Shown in pieces: positions 37,601 through 50,734 of a DNA stretch of 64,000 nucleotides. The notes under the pieces were generated by a model. It searched no databases and was not told the origin of the DNA. It worked only from the letters and a program-made list of their open reading frames with translations. Position numbers and translations under genes: made by a program. Position 1 is the first letter of the stretch. Each line of letters begins with the position of its first letter. This DNA comes from Psettodes erumei (Eukaryota > Chordata > Actinopteri > Pleuronectiformes > Psettodidae), in contig JAFBJZ010000902.1 of the NCBI GenBank assembly GCA_016785225.1, positions 248,001 to 312,000 of the forward strand, given 5' to 3'.

Positions 37601-40600
37601 CAGAATGTTAGCCGTACATCTTTGATGATGGAGAAAAAAGGAGAAAAACAACAGAACAGAAACACCATTAAAATAGAGATGCTGTCACAGGCGATTAGGA
37701 CGTGTCATTAGAGTTCATTCTTCTGACCCATCAGCTGACTTTAGCGATGGTTTTATCAAGGATTTTCTGATTAGAAAGTGTGTATACTGCGCTGTCACAA
37801 CTTTAGCAGTCATTCAACGATTTTCACCTCACCTCATCAACTTGCATGCATGCCAGGTTCTCATACTTCAGGATGTCCCTCATTAGCTCCTTTGTTGCCC
37901 TTACTGTATATTCCACAAACTCCCACTACGAGATGTCACCATGCTCGTGCACACTGGACCCCAAAGTCCAGTTAGTTTAACCAGTGATCACTCCGTACAC
38001 TGAACCACGCCAGGGCCCACTTGATGAGACGGACTCCAAAACAGCTCCAAATGAGCCACAAACTAAATACTAAAATCATGAACTCCACTGTGCTGTGCAA
38101 AAGTGCTTTTCTTCAATACAAAAAGCCAGTGTGGGAGTGGGAGTGCACCCTTACAGACACAGAAGGCCAGTTTCCAATTTACGTTGTACCCCTTCAGCAA
38201 TGTTTAGCCAAAACAAAAAAATAACCCTTCATTATCATTGCCACTGTGAGAGAAGGTCAATTCCCATCCATTCAAGAATATCATTTATAGTAAACTAGTG
38301 ATAAATAACTAGGATCCAAGCAGTTATGCATAAAAGTGTTCTTCCTGCACCGTCTTACACAGATGTAAGTTAGTGCACTGTGTCAATCATACCTAAAGCA
38401 TAACTGCTGGTTCCTTATTTTAAGCTACTCAAGCTTTCTGCTGCATCAGCAGTCCATGCTCAAGATACATTTCTATCCTCCTCACCCGCTTACCCATGGC
38501 ATTTCATACCTTGAACTCATTTCAAAAGACTGCCTCTGTTATCTTGCTGAACAAGAAGAGCAGCAAGAGCAGCTTCCAGGTTTTGTTTCAAAGTAGATCC
38601 ACAGGTATGTTGTTGCGTACAGGATGCCTCCCCATGTCACACACATAAACCCTTAGTGCAGAAGCAGGCAGACTGTAAAGTCTGCAGGAGCAGCTTTCTA
38701 ATCAGAGTCTGATACATGACAATACTGTATCACAGCTAACAGATCATTTCAAATAACAGCCCACAAAGCAAGTGCATCTCATCATGAGCCCTTCAGTGAG
38801 TTATTAGTGACTTTAAAGTTATTTTATGTTAGTGTTGTTTTGAAGCTACAGTGGGCAGTTTTTCTGAGGATAACTTTTTGTCATATTTGCAAAACTGGCC
38901 ACTTTGACCTGAAAGTAGTCCATGAGAAAGACAATCATAATAATCTCTCCTAGCTCTGCATTCTGCCATAATAGCATTTGCAAGACTGTGGTGCACCCAC
39001 ATTGGCAGAACCAATTAGGGCCAGTAGGGGAAGTGCCGAGATTGTAAATCACCATGTTCATCCCACTCTTGTTCACTTGCTCTTTCTCTCACTTGTTCAT
39101 GGTCAGTCCTCCTTTGCGAACAATGGCATATGCAGCCAAAATAGCAATAGCAAGAAAGACAATTGTGGAAAGGATGGCCAGGAATTTCGCCATGCATTCT
39201 GAGGCTGGTGAGGGAGAACATTTGGCTCAATCACAACAGCAACCAGGTGGTTCATCTTGATAATGTGCATTTTTCTTGTGTTTGGCAGCACCAACACAAG
39301 AAAAATAGCTAGATGTGGATCACTTTGTGGTTTAGCCAGCCAGGAGGGGAACATAAGGACCTGCTGCTCAAGAGCTTACGCCTATGCAGTTTGAACCCTA
39401 ACCATTCGACTTTCAGGTCGCCTCCCCTAAAAGTTTTGTGAAAATCCCTCCATTATTTTTTGCATAATCCTGCAGACTCAAAAAATCCAAAACCAAAACA
39501 TAACCTTGGTGTAGGTAATAAAGGTGCCAATATGAGGACGCACCTGTTATGTCCATCCTGGTTACAGACACCACCCGGTCCCTGCGGTCTTTCAGGGTGT
39601 AATGTCCCTGATCACTGAAGTTAACTTTCTTGATCTCGATGTTCATGGAGTGGGTCTGAACCCGGTCCCAGTAATCCGCAAGGTCCTGGGACACTGGATC
39701 ACCATCACGCACCTGAGGGGAAACATTACATCCACCTGTAAATATTTTATACTTCACCTGTCAGCCTTTTATTACTATCATCATTCCTGAAGGTGAGCTA
39801 ATCCACCTCATAATTATTCTGATACACACCACCACAATAGATGACACTATCTTTATTTACTGAATAAATGCATTTCCATCTATAGTGATGATGAAATTAA
39901 ATTCTACAGTGAAACGTTCCCAGTCCCCTCAGCTCTTCTACTTGGATCTATACAAATACCTAAATACAAAGAGTTATGATACTGCAGTACAGGGTCAAGA
40001 GAAGACGTTAACCCCTCAAATGCAGCGCCTTCAAAAGCCCTCCTCAAATTCCAAATCCCTCCATCCCTCTTCTCATTTTTATTCCACCATCCTTTCATCC
40101 ATTTATCCATCTCACCAGTGTAATGTTGGCAGACTCCCCAGAGAAAGAGAGGAAAGCATCAGCGATGTTGATGCCCTCCAGTGAGATGTAGAGACTCTCT
40201 CCTGCTACACATTTCAAATAGTTACGTTTGGCTGGAAAAGAGAGGAAACGAAAACAACAACTGAGACAAAGAAAGGGAAGATAGTTTATTTGTGCCTTTA
40301 TCCTCAACATGCAAATGGAAAAAGCTTTTTGCAAGCACATAAAGATGAATTAAAAGAAGAATTAAAATAGTGATACCCCCACTCTTATGTAATATATACT
40401 AGCATCAATAAGTAAAGTAAGTATAAGTATACATAAGTATAAGTAAATTTTAGACATTCCAATCTCTACAATATCAACTTCCTTTCACGTATCCAAGTAA
40501 TAGTCCTTGCCAGCAAGTAAATTTCTTTAAGTTTTCTTTCACCCTCTGTGACAAAGATCTTTCAGTAATGTAATGTGTGTTAAATGCCCTGACTGTATAT

Positions 40601-43299
40601 ATATGTAAAAATATTTTTTGTGTGTCTGAATGTGAAAGATGCATTGTATTTTATTGTAAAAATATTGTGATAACTCAACTATTGTAACTTTCAGAACATT
40701 AAGAACTAATTCAATAAATTATATTTATTTCTTATTATATATTGCTGTATCATTGTGACTTCTGGCTTGCCTCCAGAAAATATGAAATACACATTAAAGC
40801 TTCTTAAAGAACCAAAAGGTCTTTGCATCCATGATTAACATAGCCCTTGGCTAACTCACGTGTGACGGCCACTTTGACAGTAGAGATCTCTTTATTCCAA
40901 AAATTTCTCTGGATGTACGTCCCCTGGTCTTCATAAGTCACCTGCCAAAACCATACAGACCACATAAATAAATACACTGTGAGGATCAAGCATCTCTGGC
41001 TACACTACAACCAGGTGTTACGCTTTCAGATCGAGACTGGGATCACTGACTGGGGTTTGGACAAAAGCGTAACATTTCCCCTGCAAGTCACAACTCAACC
41101 TGATTAGAAATGAGTCGTATTTCTACAAAACCAAAATTATCTCTGGTTACCTTGTCCATGTACCAACGTCGGTCACTCCCTGTGCCAGACACTCGGCCTT
41201 TGGTCACCCTACTGAGGACAGAAAAATAGACACGTAAATACATCAGCTACAACAACACTGGAAATGGCTCACAACATCTCTCATCCTGTCCACAACCAGA
41301 GCATGGGGTATCCCTGAGTGTTTCTGACCCAAATCCTTTCTCCCAGTACAGAAAGGTCTTGTTGGGATCGTCTGCTGGGATGAACTCCATCTTCTCTGCA
41401 CTCTTGGAAAGGAAGATCTTCAGCTGGCGACCGTGAGCTAAACGCTCATGGTCATGGATGGTATAGGACTCTGAGATAAAGAGATTAGAGGAAAATGAGA
41501 TATAATTTCTGCTACAAACAGGTTTGTAATTCACAATGAAAACACAAAGAAATGCACCGTACTGTGTAATCATCCCTGGCAGAAATTAAAGCCACCATGT
41601 GTGTCTGTCAGAATCAGAACCAGAAATACTTTATTGATTCCTGGGGGATATTGGTTGGTTAAGTACCCCATTCAAATATAGAAACATGTATTGTATATAC
41701 CCCCCCCCCAATATATTGAAAATATAAAATACTCTCAGTACTGTAAGTTAAACAAAACAATATACTGGTATACAGTATGAATAAGACAAGGCAATATAAG
41801 CCAATATAATAGGGTTATAAATAAACAGATAGATAGAGATATATATATAAAATATAGATAAGAAATTATAAGTTGAATAAGGCTTTGTACAATATGTACA
41901 AGCATAGTTTTACATAATAATGTACTATGTACTATGTACTGATTTGTATTGCACCAACAAGTAGTTTATATAAAAAATTGGCCTTAACAATAACGATGGC
42001 ACCATTCACTTTTAAAAAGTAATATTATATCCATATCCTATCACTTGACAATAATATTTATATTAATTCACATAAATATCTGCCAAATAGTGACGGCAGG
42101 ACGAGTCATCATTTACAGATTGTTGTGAACGAGGGAGCTGGGTGCTGTAACAGTAGCAAGCATTCGTATGTATGTAGTAGTATGACATGAGCAGTCTCTG
42201 GCAATTTCTGACCATTTATAGAGGATTTGCAGTGCATGTCAGAGCGCATGTCATGATGAGACATGAGCGGGGTCTGTTAGAGGAGTAGAGCAGCATACTC
42301 CGTTAAATAGGACTCGTTCTCTCTGATGTTTTATAAAGCATCATGACAGAGTGACAGTATCTGGGCATCAATCATGACACCCAGATTTCCAGCAGCCTTC
42401 AGACAATGCTGAAGTGTAGTACTGAACAGAATAACTGGCTAAAATAATCAGTATGTCAGTCTTCAGGAGACTGAGTTAAAAGGGGTGGAGCTGTAGCCAA
42501 GGCAGAGCAGATAGAGCTGTGTATCATCAGCGTCGAAACGCTCCTATTGTATTCACCACATAAAAGAAAGTTAAATGTCTTCATGACATCCATCCAGCTC
42601 TATTCAATGAACTCCAGGTAAAATTAATTAACTTTAATGTCAGCTACTTAATGTCACAATTGTTGGTTTAGTTGTACTAATGCTTACCTAAATGTCTGTT
42701 CAGTTATGATGCTGCTAACTGAACACAGTCTGCTAGTTTCTCCTCGTTACGTTAACCATAACATTAATTTGGCCAGAGATGATAAGGAACAGTTCAAATC
42801 AATTAAATTCATTTCAGTTCATTTCAGTTCATTCATGTAGAAATCACCATCTAAAGCAAAAGATGCAATAAAACTATTTGTTTCTTCCCAAAATGTACGT
42901 TAAAGGGATTTCAGTCCGTTTTAGATCTATTTAAAGAATATTTTCATGATCATTAGAATAATATTTCAAATCGCAATTATTTTGGCCAAGATAATCGCTA
43001 CATGAAATACACGAACATACATATACTAGTCAGGGTTTAAAATTCTAGCAGAAATCTCAAGTGCCACACACTTTCTGAGTTGAACAGCCAATCAGAAGGG
43101 CAAATTAATCTTTATTTTGCTTTTGGAAGTTTTTACAAGTATTTCCTTAATTCATATACCCATGCACATTCGTTGCTTCACTGTGTTTGTGAGCACAGTT
43201 CAGTATGTGAGCCGGAGATAGTGGAGGAGTGGGAGAAATGAAATGATACTCACCCACACTCAAGGCAGCAGCCAGCAGGATCACAACACTCCACATCAT
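34636..43299 (-). CDS. Ig-like type I membrane protein with proline-rich cytoplasmic tail
   Basis: Thirteen minus-strand exons in consistent phase: 43254-43299, 41329-41470, 41151-41211, 40860-40941, 40116-40231, 39544-39712, 37442-37572, 36716-36799, 36505-36534, 36330-36398, 36081-36214, 35370-35501, 34636-34764. The signal peptide is MMWSVVILLAAALSVG. Two Ig-like folds follow, with F-strand-like motifs YEDQGTYIQ and FSDQGHYTL that lack the usual cysteine. Next come a membrane segment (about 214-233, ending GICCCC), a basic stop RKKIFKKK, and a tail rich in Pro, Tyr and Gly with QWNGPPP twice (exons 10 and 11), NPAY twice and PCPPYS. Exon 11 is 134 bases although both flanks are phase 0, so the frame stops at 351 residues as given; one base more would give 441. 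I do not recognise the family; a surface receptor or adhesion role is inference. Two candidate noncoding first exons end at 47413 and 49070. Confidence 0.78.
36081..36214 (-). other. Exon 11 of the Ig-like gene, one-base frame break
   Basis: The exon reads GFNPAYP..NPAYP, then QPLQWNGPPPGQYPQDL and TAG. A five-C run (minus strand, about 36099-36103) precedes the break. With one more C the frame would continue PPGPVAPM into the donor at 36080 in phase 0 and join exon 12 (GYGPAPVMYSS) correctly. Sequencing or assembly error, polymorphism and true loss are all possible. Confidence 0.7.
37935..38165. repeat. Dispersed repeat, copy related to 30170-30490
   Basis: Lies in the intron between exons 6 and 7 of the Ig-like gene; see the partner copy for the shared blocks. 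Alignment is gapped and diverged. Confidence 0.45.
38845..39060. repeat. Possible dispersed fish repeat
   Basis: Sequence around ACTTTGACCTGAAAGTAGTC and GTGGTGCACCCACATTGGCA looks like a repeat I have seen in other fish sequences, but the name and boundaries are uncertain. It lies just downstream of the alternative transmembrane exon. Confidence 0.3.
39089..39198 (-). CDS. Alternative terminal transmembrane exon of the Ig-like gene
   Basis: On the minus strand an acceptor (CCTCAG, 39204-39199) opens a 110-base exon whose two leading bases complete the codon left by exon 6 (phase 1). It encodes a cysteine-methionine start, the hydrophobic run FLAILSTIVFLAIAILAAYA, a short basic tail (IVRKGGLTMNK) and a TGA stop. 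Used in place of exons 7-13 it would make a protein of about 241 residues with the same ectodomain, its own membrane anchor and almost no cytoplasmic tail. No clear poly(A) signal was seen just downstream. It could instead be a decayed exon, but frame, phase and hydrophobicity are all intact. Confidence 0.6.
41605..42000. repeat. LINE 3'-end remnant and AT-rich low-complexity tract
   Basis: Begins AGAATCAGAACCAGAAATAC followed by TTTATTGATTCCTGGGGGAT, the usual 3' end (read on the minus strand) of fish CR1/L2/Rex1-like LINEs. It continues into AT-rich sequence with GATA units. It lies in intron 1 of the Ig-like gene. Confidence 0.5.
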
Positions 43300-46200
43300 C
43301 TGCAGACACAACACAAAAGAGCGTTCATTCCAAATTCAATCCATAATCAGATCATGATCACTTTTTACTTTTTATTTTCCAATTTCAGCCTTCATAATAA
43401 TGGGAATGCTCGTGTTGCAGTGTTGCTCTTCTTTATGATAGCCTACAGCACAGCATTTTGCTGCATATGCACGTGAAAATTTGTGTTTGAAAAAGTGAAA
43501 ACCACAGGCCATATCGTATCAATTCCTTCCATTCCTTCAAATACAAATATCCTGGATAACTTGAGTATCATATTACACAAACAGTCCACAATAGACAACC
43601 CTGATATTTGATCACCTTGAACCAGGTTTCTATGGACACAATGGAATGTTAAGTTGTGCTCAAGACAGAACAAAGTGTGAACAAGCACACAGGTGAAGTT
43701 GAGCTTCTGAGTTTGTTCAGTGCAAATTAACACAAAGATGTTTAAACCTGAGGAAAAATTAATCTTATCCATCAATTTTATGACTCGTGCGCATACAGAG
43801 AGAGGAGGGAAGGAAGAGGCATAAGTGGGTAGAAACAGCGTCCACGTATAATAATTCTGTGCATCTTTACAGCTGGTATGCTAATTATGATGCTTAAACA
43901 TGAAAGGCAAAATCACTCCAGCTGTCAAATGTCCACACAAATGCAGTGAATGTTCCAACATTCCCTTTCCTTTCGGCTAACATGCTAACATGTTCCGGAG
44001 GACAATGTTGAGGTTCAGCATCTAAGTTTCCATTGTAAGCACATTTGATACATTTAATAACAGACAGTAAACACAAAGGTACAGCTGATTGGGAATGTCA
44101 TTACATTTTATTTGGTATTTGGTTATAAACAGACTAAAGGACTCACAAAAGAAAGAATAATGTAGGCAACTTACAAGAAAACTGATATAAACATATTATC
44201 AGGTGCTGACAGTGTGAAATATGAATGATTTTTAATGGTTCTTTGGTGTGTCACAAACAGTATATATGAATATGACATTAAATATCTATATAATCATACC
44301 AAATTTTTCAGCAAAGCATGAGTTACACTGCAGGCTATAGATGTAGTGACATGGCTGAATTTCTGAATTACAACAAAAATCCTTAAAGTGTGATTATTCT
44401 CAGGCAAGTTCTGGAGCATTCCAATTCCTGTCCCATCAGTCTACATTCTCTCATAATTATGAGATACAATGTGATCATTTTGAGATTTGGAAGTCATAAT
44501 TACAAGCTTAGTTCCGTTGTGAGTGGAACACACTCCCGTATAAAGTATTGGAGAAATCTGGTCTACCTACACTGTAACAGCACAGCAGCAGTTTATGGAC
44601 AGAGCAGTATTTTTAACCATGACTGGTAATAAGGTATTTAGACATGCACACTTCCATTCCAGGGTATGTAATCCTGGTTACCATTGTCCGTGTGCCATTG
44701 ATTCCCTACCCCCACCACTGTGTTCATGTGTTCAGGGACTTTACGGTGTCTCCGTGTCTTTGTGTGTTCATGCTGGCTGCCATGAAAGCCTCCTCAGCTG
44801 ATGGAGGGTGTGACCAGAGGCAGGAAACATCGCACCCCTTATTAAAAAAACAGGCCACAGAGAGAATGCAGTCACACACACACAGAGACATAAAATCAAA
44901 CTTAACGGAACTATTTAACTACAATGGCACTAGAGTGCACACCTCCAGCAACACGTATTGAGCTCTTAGAAAAATGAAAGGAAAAAGGAAGTAGTCTGAT
45001 TGTCTACAGCTGAACTTGTACAAACTCATTGACCTTGTTATCCTATATATGAGAAGATGTTTTACATCAGGATCAAATGTGACCAAATATGACCCAATGT
45101 GGAAAAATGCCCTGTCTTGCAGTGTTTAAAAAAGATAAAAGTAAAAAAACAAATGTAGTGGGATCTTCCGTGACCCATCGCTCCACCAGGTTTTTTGCAA
45201 ATGGATTGAGCACTTGCTGTGAAATCATGCTGATGTAGGAGTGCCTCAGTTTCTTCCATGCCAGTATGAATGAATTAAATCAACAGAGTTCTTTAGACTA
45301 ATGACTGGCAGCAGACTTTGAATTATAGTTGCTGTCCTCCATAACAACCCTGGGAGGACAGGCCCTCTTTCTAAAATTGCCTTTACTTCATGAGACTGTC
45401 ATCTCTGTTTTGTACTGAATGAGTTCTTTCCTTTTGCTTTCATTAAATTTTAGCATCTCTCTTGGCTAAACATAACAAAGGTTGTTTGATGCTCTTTAAG
45501 TTTGTTGATTTGTCCTTATTGATGCTTTAAAAATAGTGTCCAACAATTGAAGCTAGTGAATACAACTGTGAGCGAACCCATATTTTTATAGAATGTTAAA
45601 TGTTTGTGAGCACTCCAGGTTTGACGGTTGTCAGTTTCCAAAGTAAAGCTGCAGATTTCTCTCAGTTTGGGACTTTTCCTCCTGAAACGCTCTTGTTACT
45701 TGTTTTAGGTTGTTAACTTCTATCCTCAGAGATAGTTTGGTTCTACTACTTTTTGAGTGAGTTGTTGAACTCCACAGCGTTCTCGCTGATGATGGAGCAT
45801 CCGCCCTAGAGACAAAACCTTTTTGGCTCCATGTATCAGAATGCTGTCAGCTCTGTCGGTACATATTATGTGGTGTAATAAATGTACACAGTACATGTTA
45901 AATACTCATGTTCAAAGTACACTGTTTTTGCTATTCACCATCAGTCCAGCTGCTACTCTGACTGGTGACTGCCACTTGCAAAGCAGCAGGCAAAAGGATT
46001 TCCCACCATGTCCCACAAGTGGTTTTTCCTGAATAAGCTACTTCCGTTGTGCAACATGGGACAATGTGTCCATCAACCTGCATGTTATTTTGAGCGGCAG
46101 GTTTGATGACAATTAATTTTGTCACTTCTCTTATGTCAACACATTATACTGTGTACAGTGCAGCGAATTAGGAAGTTGGGACATGGTTCTGATCATCACG

Positions 46201-49200
46201 GCCACACAGTGTGCATATGTTTCACAATGTATTGTGACATCCTCTTTTTCCACACGGCTGAAGCTCTGCAGACAAACTCCTGTGTTCAAACATTCACACG
46301 CGACACTCGCAGTCAAGAGATAACCTGCTGACCTGTGAGTCGTTTCACTCAACCAGTGCTTTAGGTCATGTAGATTTAATGACTGTCACTCCAGATAAGT
46401 GTATCCATGTTTATCTTCTTACGACTGCTAAAGCACAACACAAGGCTACGTTACCTTTGTTACCTTAAACAAAATGATCCCAATGAGTTCAGTTTTGTCT
46501 TAACACATCGCCACTGTAGAAGAACTACAAGAAAATAATGTATACATTTTTCAAATTTAGGATTTCTTTCAGGACATAAACATGACTATGAATCTGGCAA
46601 GATATTCTATGGCAGCTTTAGATATGGAGAGTCTTTCTTATTCAGTGCCACAGACACATTTTGTTACCATAGAAGTGATGGGTTGGTTCAATAATTAAAA
46701 CTACAGGTCAACCAACATTATTACCATTTATAGAATTTACCAGGAGGACCTCTGCGAGGAGGTCCTAACAGTTTTGTTTCATGAATGGATAGTTGGGTGG
46801 CTGGATTATTGGAAGTGAAAATGCTGAACTGATTGAATAGTTCCTTCACTTCCCTCCCTGCCTGTATGTTGTATTAAATATTCGGGAGATAATTTTTGGA
46901 GATAACAGGTCAGATATGAAATGAGTACCACTTTGTGTAAAGTGGTCATTTCCAGTGTTTACCCAGGGCCCACAAAGATGATGATCAGATATGTCCACTG
47001 GTCCACAGTTGTGATCGGTTTACACTTACAGCCAAATTCTACCAACCAAGTTTGTATTAAAACAGAGATAGCAGTTATCTTCTGTCTAAAATATTAATAA
47101 CGTCATACTAAAGTACTAAATACATACATAAACATACACACAAACATACATACTCAAACCAATCTTCTTAATATTATTTCTTAATAATAATAATTATTAT
47201 TATTTCTGCTGATTCTAAGATTATTAATGTCCAATATTGAGCTCTAATAAAGACCTGGGACATTGGTTCCTCCTGTGTCATTTTGTCAGACAGCACATGA
47301 TCTGGTGGACTGTATTCAAAGAGCGTTCCTGTAGACAGCTCAACTAATCCTTACCCAAACTGCTCACATGTATTACCCACCTGTTATTTATCTATTACCT
47401 ATTTGCTTTTACCTGAACGAAGGGCAGGACTCTCAGCGGCCTGAGTTCTTGAACTCGTCAGTTCGAAAGAGGACCGACGCTGTGTGCACTCTGCCTGCAC
47501 CTGTCTGCATTTCAGCTGCTCTGGCTGCTCCTCTTCTATTCTGAGGCAGTGCTGGGTCTTAATTTAGCAGAACTATTTCATTCATATTTCACAAGCTGTG
47601 CTGCTCTGTACAGAACAGTTTGGAGCTGCAATAATTAAACAATCACCCCATCAGTCAGCTAACTGTTTGACTGACAAACACAATGTCATGTGTGGGTTTC
47701 TGGAATTTCATAGATCAAATGATGAATCGGAAAATACACTCTCCATATTGATTGATAAGGAAAATCACATTATTGTGATATAATTATGTTATTAAATTAT
47801 TGTCTGAAATGATGAATAATAAATGACTGTTTTAAAGGCTCATTCAATTCATTTTGATCATTTTACAGTTTCCACTTCTTTCAATTTTGGATTAATTGTT
47901 AAACTGACACAGGCAACATTACAGAGAATATTACTGGAGCATAGTTTTAAAACAAATGAAATGTTCATTATCATACCCCTCAGGCAGATTTTAATATGTA
48001 CTTTACTGTTAATACTCAATAATGACACTATGAAGAACGAGCATATGAATTAAGCTTTTGACACACAGTATGTAAGTTTCAACCATTAACCCACCCTTCA
48101 CAACAAAACGTGGCATATACATTCAGGAACTAGTACAGGATGTCTCCAGTGAGTTGAACCAGGATCTCATGAAGACATCTTGAGTTAGAAGCAAATGCAG
48201 AACAGGCAAAGCCTACTTGCAGCAATCAATGAGATTCTTCAAATTTTAGTGAAATTCTGTTCATTTAATTCTGGCGCGGGCTATGGGCTATAAGGCTTGT
48301 AATGATTTGGGACACCTTGTCCCAAAAATGAACTTGAGCAAAATGGTGAGAACAAATGAGTTCTGTCCAATATCTGCCCAGCCCAACCCCAGGTGAAGAT
48401 ATTTCATTTCATCACCGCCTTTTTTACTGAGCTTCTTCATTTAATAGGCATTTAAGTTTGCTGTTGATAAAGACAAAATCTATGCATTCCCTGAGTTAGG
48501 AGCAGCAATCCCGACATAACACTGCTGCTACTTCCGAGTGTTCCTGAAAGCCTCACAGGCCCCAGCCCTGCGGTGCGTGGTTTCCTGTGAGCCTTGATGG
48601 TATGTCAGATAGACATGGAGAAAACAAAGGGCAGATGCATTCAGCGGCATCTCCTGTTGTTTCTAGCAGCCGGTGATAGGATGCCTTCGCAACTCTTACG
48701 CGGATGCGCGGCGTTAGAGGCCACGTGCACAGATCATGAAACAAAAAAAAAAATCACAGCCCTCCATTACAAAAACCCATAAACTGCACCCAGTCGGCAT
48801 GAGACTGTCGATATTTAACAGGGCGGTGCAGACAGGCTCATCAGCCTTCAGCTTCAGTCATGCAGCATTTCTGATGCTCTGCCCGCACGCATCCTTTCAA
48901 TCATACGTGCATGAGGCCGGTGACACGCCCCAACAGACAAGCACTTGTCTGAGTGTCTGTGTTCGGGGCGTTTATGGAGTAAACCATGGCCCCTCCATAT
49001 TTAATAACCAAACAAACCAAATAAATGACCAAACGCACCCAGCGGCAGCCTTTAGCTCGTGTTGCCTACCTTCAGATGGACTTTCTGTGCGCTGGGAGCA
49101 CGGAGCACGGTCATAGGTCAGTACCAAAGTGACACCGCTGCCTTCGCACGAAGCTCTCAGGCGGGACTGGACTGAAAGGGCGGAGGGGCTGTGCTGCCTT

Positions 49201-49246
49201 CAGGACACTGTCGGAAATTTCCCCAAAATGTCACATCGAAAAAAAC

Positions 49247-49295
<49 letters not shown>

Positions 49296-50734
49296 TACTT
49301 TATTCATCCCTGAAGGGAAATGATGTAAGATATTACAGTACATGAAGAAAACGAACATAACATGAGATAACATTTGAGGATTTTAGTCTCTCAAAAGTAA
49401 GGGTTTGCTGCTTTTATTCATTTTAAACTACATTGAACTTGATAACTGCCAGATATTTTTGGTATTAAGAAAGAAATCTGGTGATTAATCCCTATAAAAA
49501 TATCCCTAAACTAACCACAACATTAAACGGCTTCTTACTAAATTAACAGACTAATGTTAATCTAATGATAGAACAGTCACAAGGTAATTTCTCTGGACTG
49601 GGTACTCTTATTTTTAACACCTAAAACGTTTTCTTGATATGGCTGTCTTTTAGCAGGATTGCAAAAAACATTGCACCGGTTGTTTTTTAAATTTGGTGGA
49701 GGGCAATTGGACATAGGCTAAAGAAGAACCCAAGAACCCGCCTCCCCCTTTGCCAATCAATAAAAGAGTAATACTGAACACATTACAGGAGCCTTTTAGT
49801 TATTAGTCTGTGTTTGGAACAGAGGGTTCACTTGTCTCAGTTTTCTGTCAAGGTGATATCTTTATCGATGGGTCAGGAGGAGAGAAGTTTTCTAGATTAT
49901 AATTCAAAGAATTCAATTTTCTCTCCTATGATCTTTTGTTACTTTGGTTGCTGAGTTCAGCATACACACACACACACAGGAATTAAGTGACATCAGCTAT
50001 TTGTCTTTCATTACCACAGTTTAAATATGTAACTTTTGTTCATTTCTTCTTCAAATGTGTTTTGTTTCTTTTTTTCAATTTCAAACTTGAACATGAGTTT
50101 TTCCACGCCGAGGTATTTTGACTTGAAATGATGAATTAAATGCAAGACCAGCCGAGAGTTCATCAGTGAGATCCCCACCGCATTTAATAGAGTGGCAAGA
50201 AAAAGCATGTTGACCCTTTGGCATTATCTGCCCAGCACAGCAAATACTAATGTGTGCAAATAACATCTATTTAAATACAAATATAGTATATAAAAAGACT
50301 GTTATAATTTTCCTGTTACAGATAAACAGTCAAACCTGAAGGCTATGAGCACTGTTTAAGGCTGTGGGAGAAGGGTTTATATCCTGAGTACTACTGACCT
50401 AATCCGTTCTTAGGAGGATAGAGGCTTAGTGGAGCCTCAGGTTAGCACAAATATTAGCTCAGAGAGGACCATCCAAGCAACCAAGACCCTCTATTCATGT
50501 GTATTTTATTCTTTTTTCCACTTATTTTACTTTGTATTCATGTCTGCAGATCTCTCTCTCTCTCTGGATCTGACAACTGACCCCTCGTCAGATCACTTGG
50601 ACTAACTGAAGGAGCTATTCATTTCCTCTGGACTCGATTGGAGGCCATTTTAGTAGCTATTGTAGGCGAGACAAAGCACTGTTCTCTGTTTTGTTATCCA
50701 TCTTTCTATTGACATTTTTAATTGAAACATCAAG
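43300..50734. other. Region between the Ig-like gene and stx3, probable 5' exons of the Ig-like gene
   Basis: No coding exon seen. On the minus strand two donors could end noncoding first exons that splice to the acceptor before 43299: TTCAG|GTAAAA with exon end 47413, and CTGAAG|GTAGGC with exon end 49070. The second lies in a CpG-richer patch (about 48500-49200) that looks like a promoter. The region 49300-50734 before the stx3 start is AT-rich with no feature I can name. Confidence 0.4.
49246..49330 (-). repeat. (GATA)n microsatellite fused to a LINE 3' end
   Basis: About 48 bases of GATA units run directly into TTACTTTATTCATCCCTGAA followed by GGGAAAT. On the minus strand this reads as a LINE 3' end, ..GGGATGAATAAAGTAA, followed by its (TATC)n tail, so the microsatellite is most likely the expanded tail of a truncated LINE copy. 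Confidence 0.75.

Noticed and set aside
37249..37668. 139-codon minus-strand frame
   Set aside because: It overlaps exon 7 of the Ig-like gene in another frame and runs into introns; the phase-correct exon is 37442-37572.
46735..46775. Short inverted repeat AGGACCTC..GAGGTCCT
   Set aside because: Eight-base arms with a small loop occur by chance in a window of this size and nothing around it supports a function.
49246..49293. CRISPR-like array at the GATA repeat or other microsatellites
   Set aside because: Simple short tandem repeats without spacers, in a vertebrate genome.
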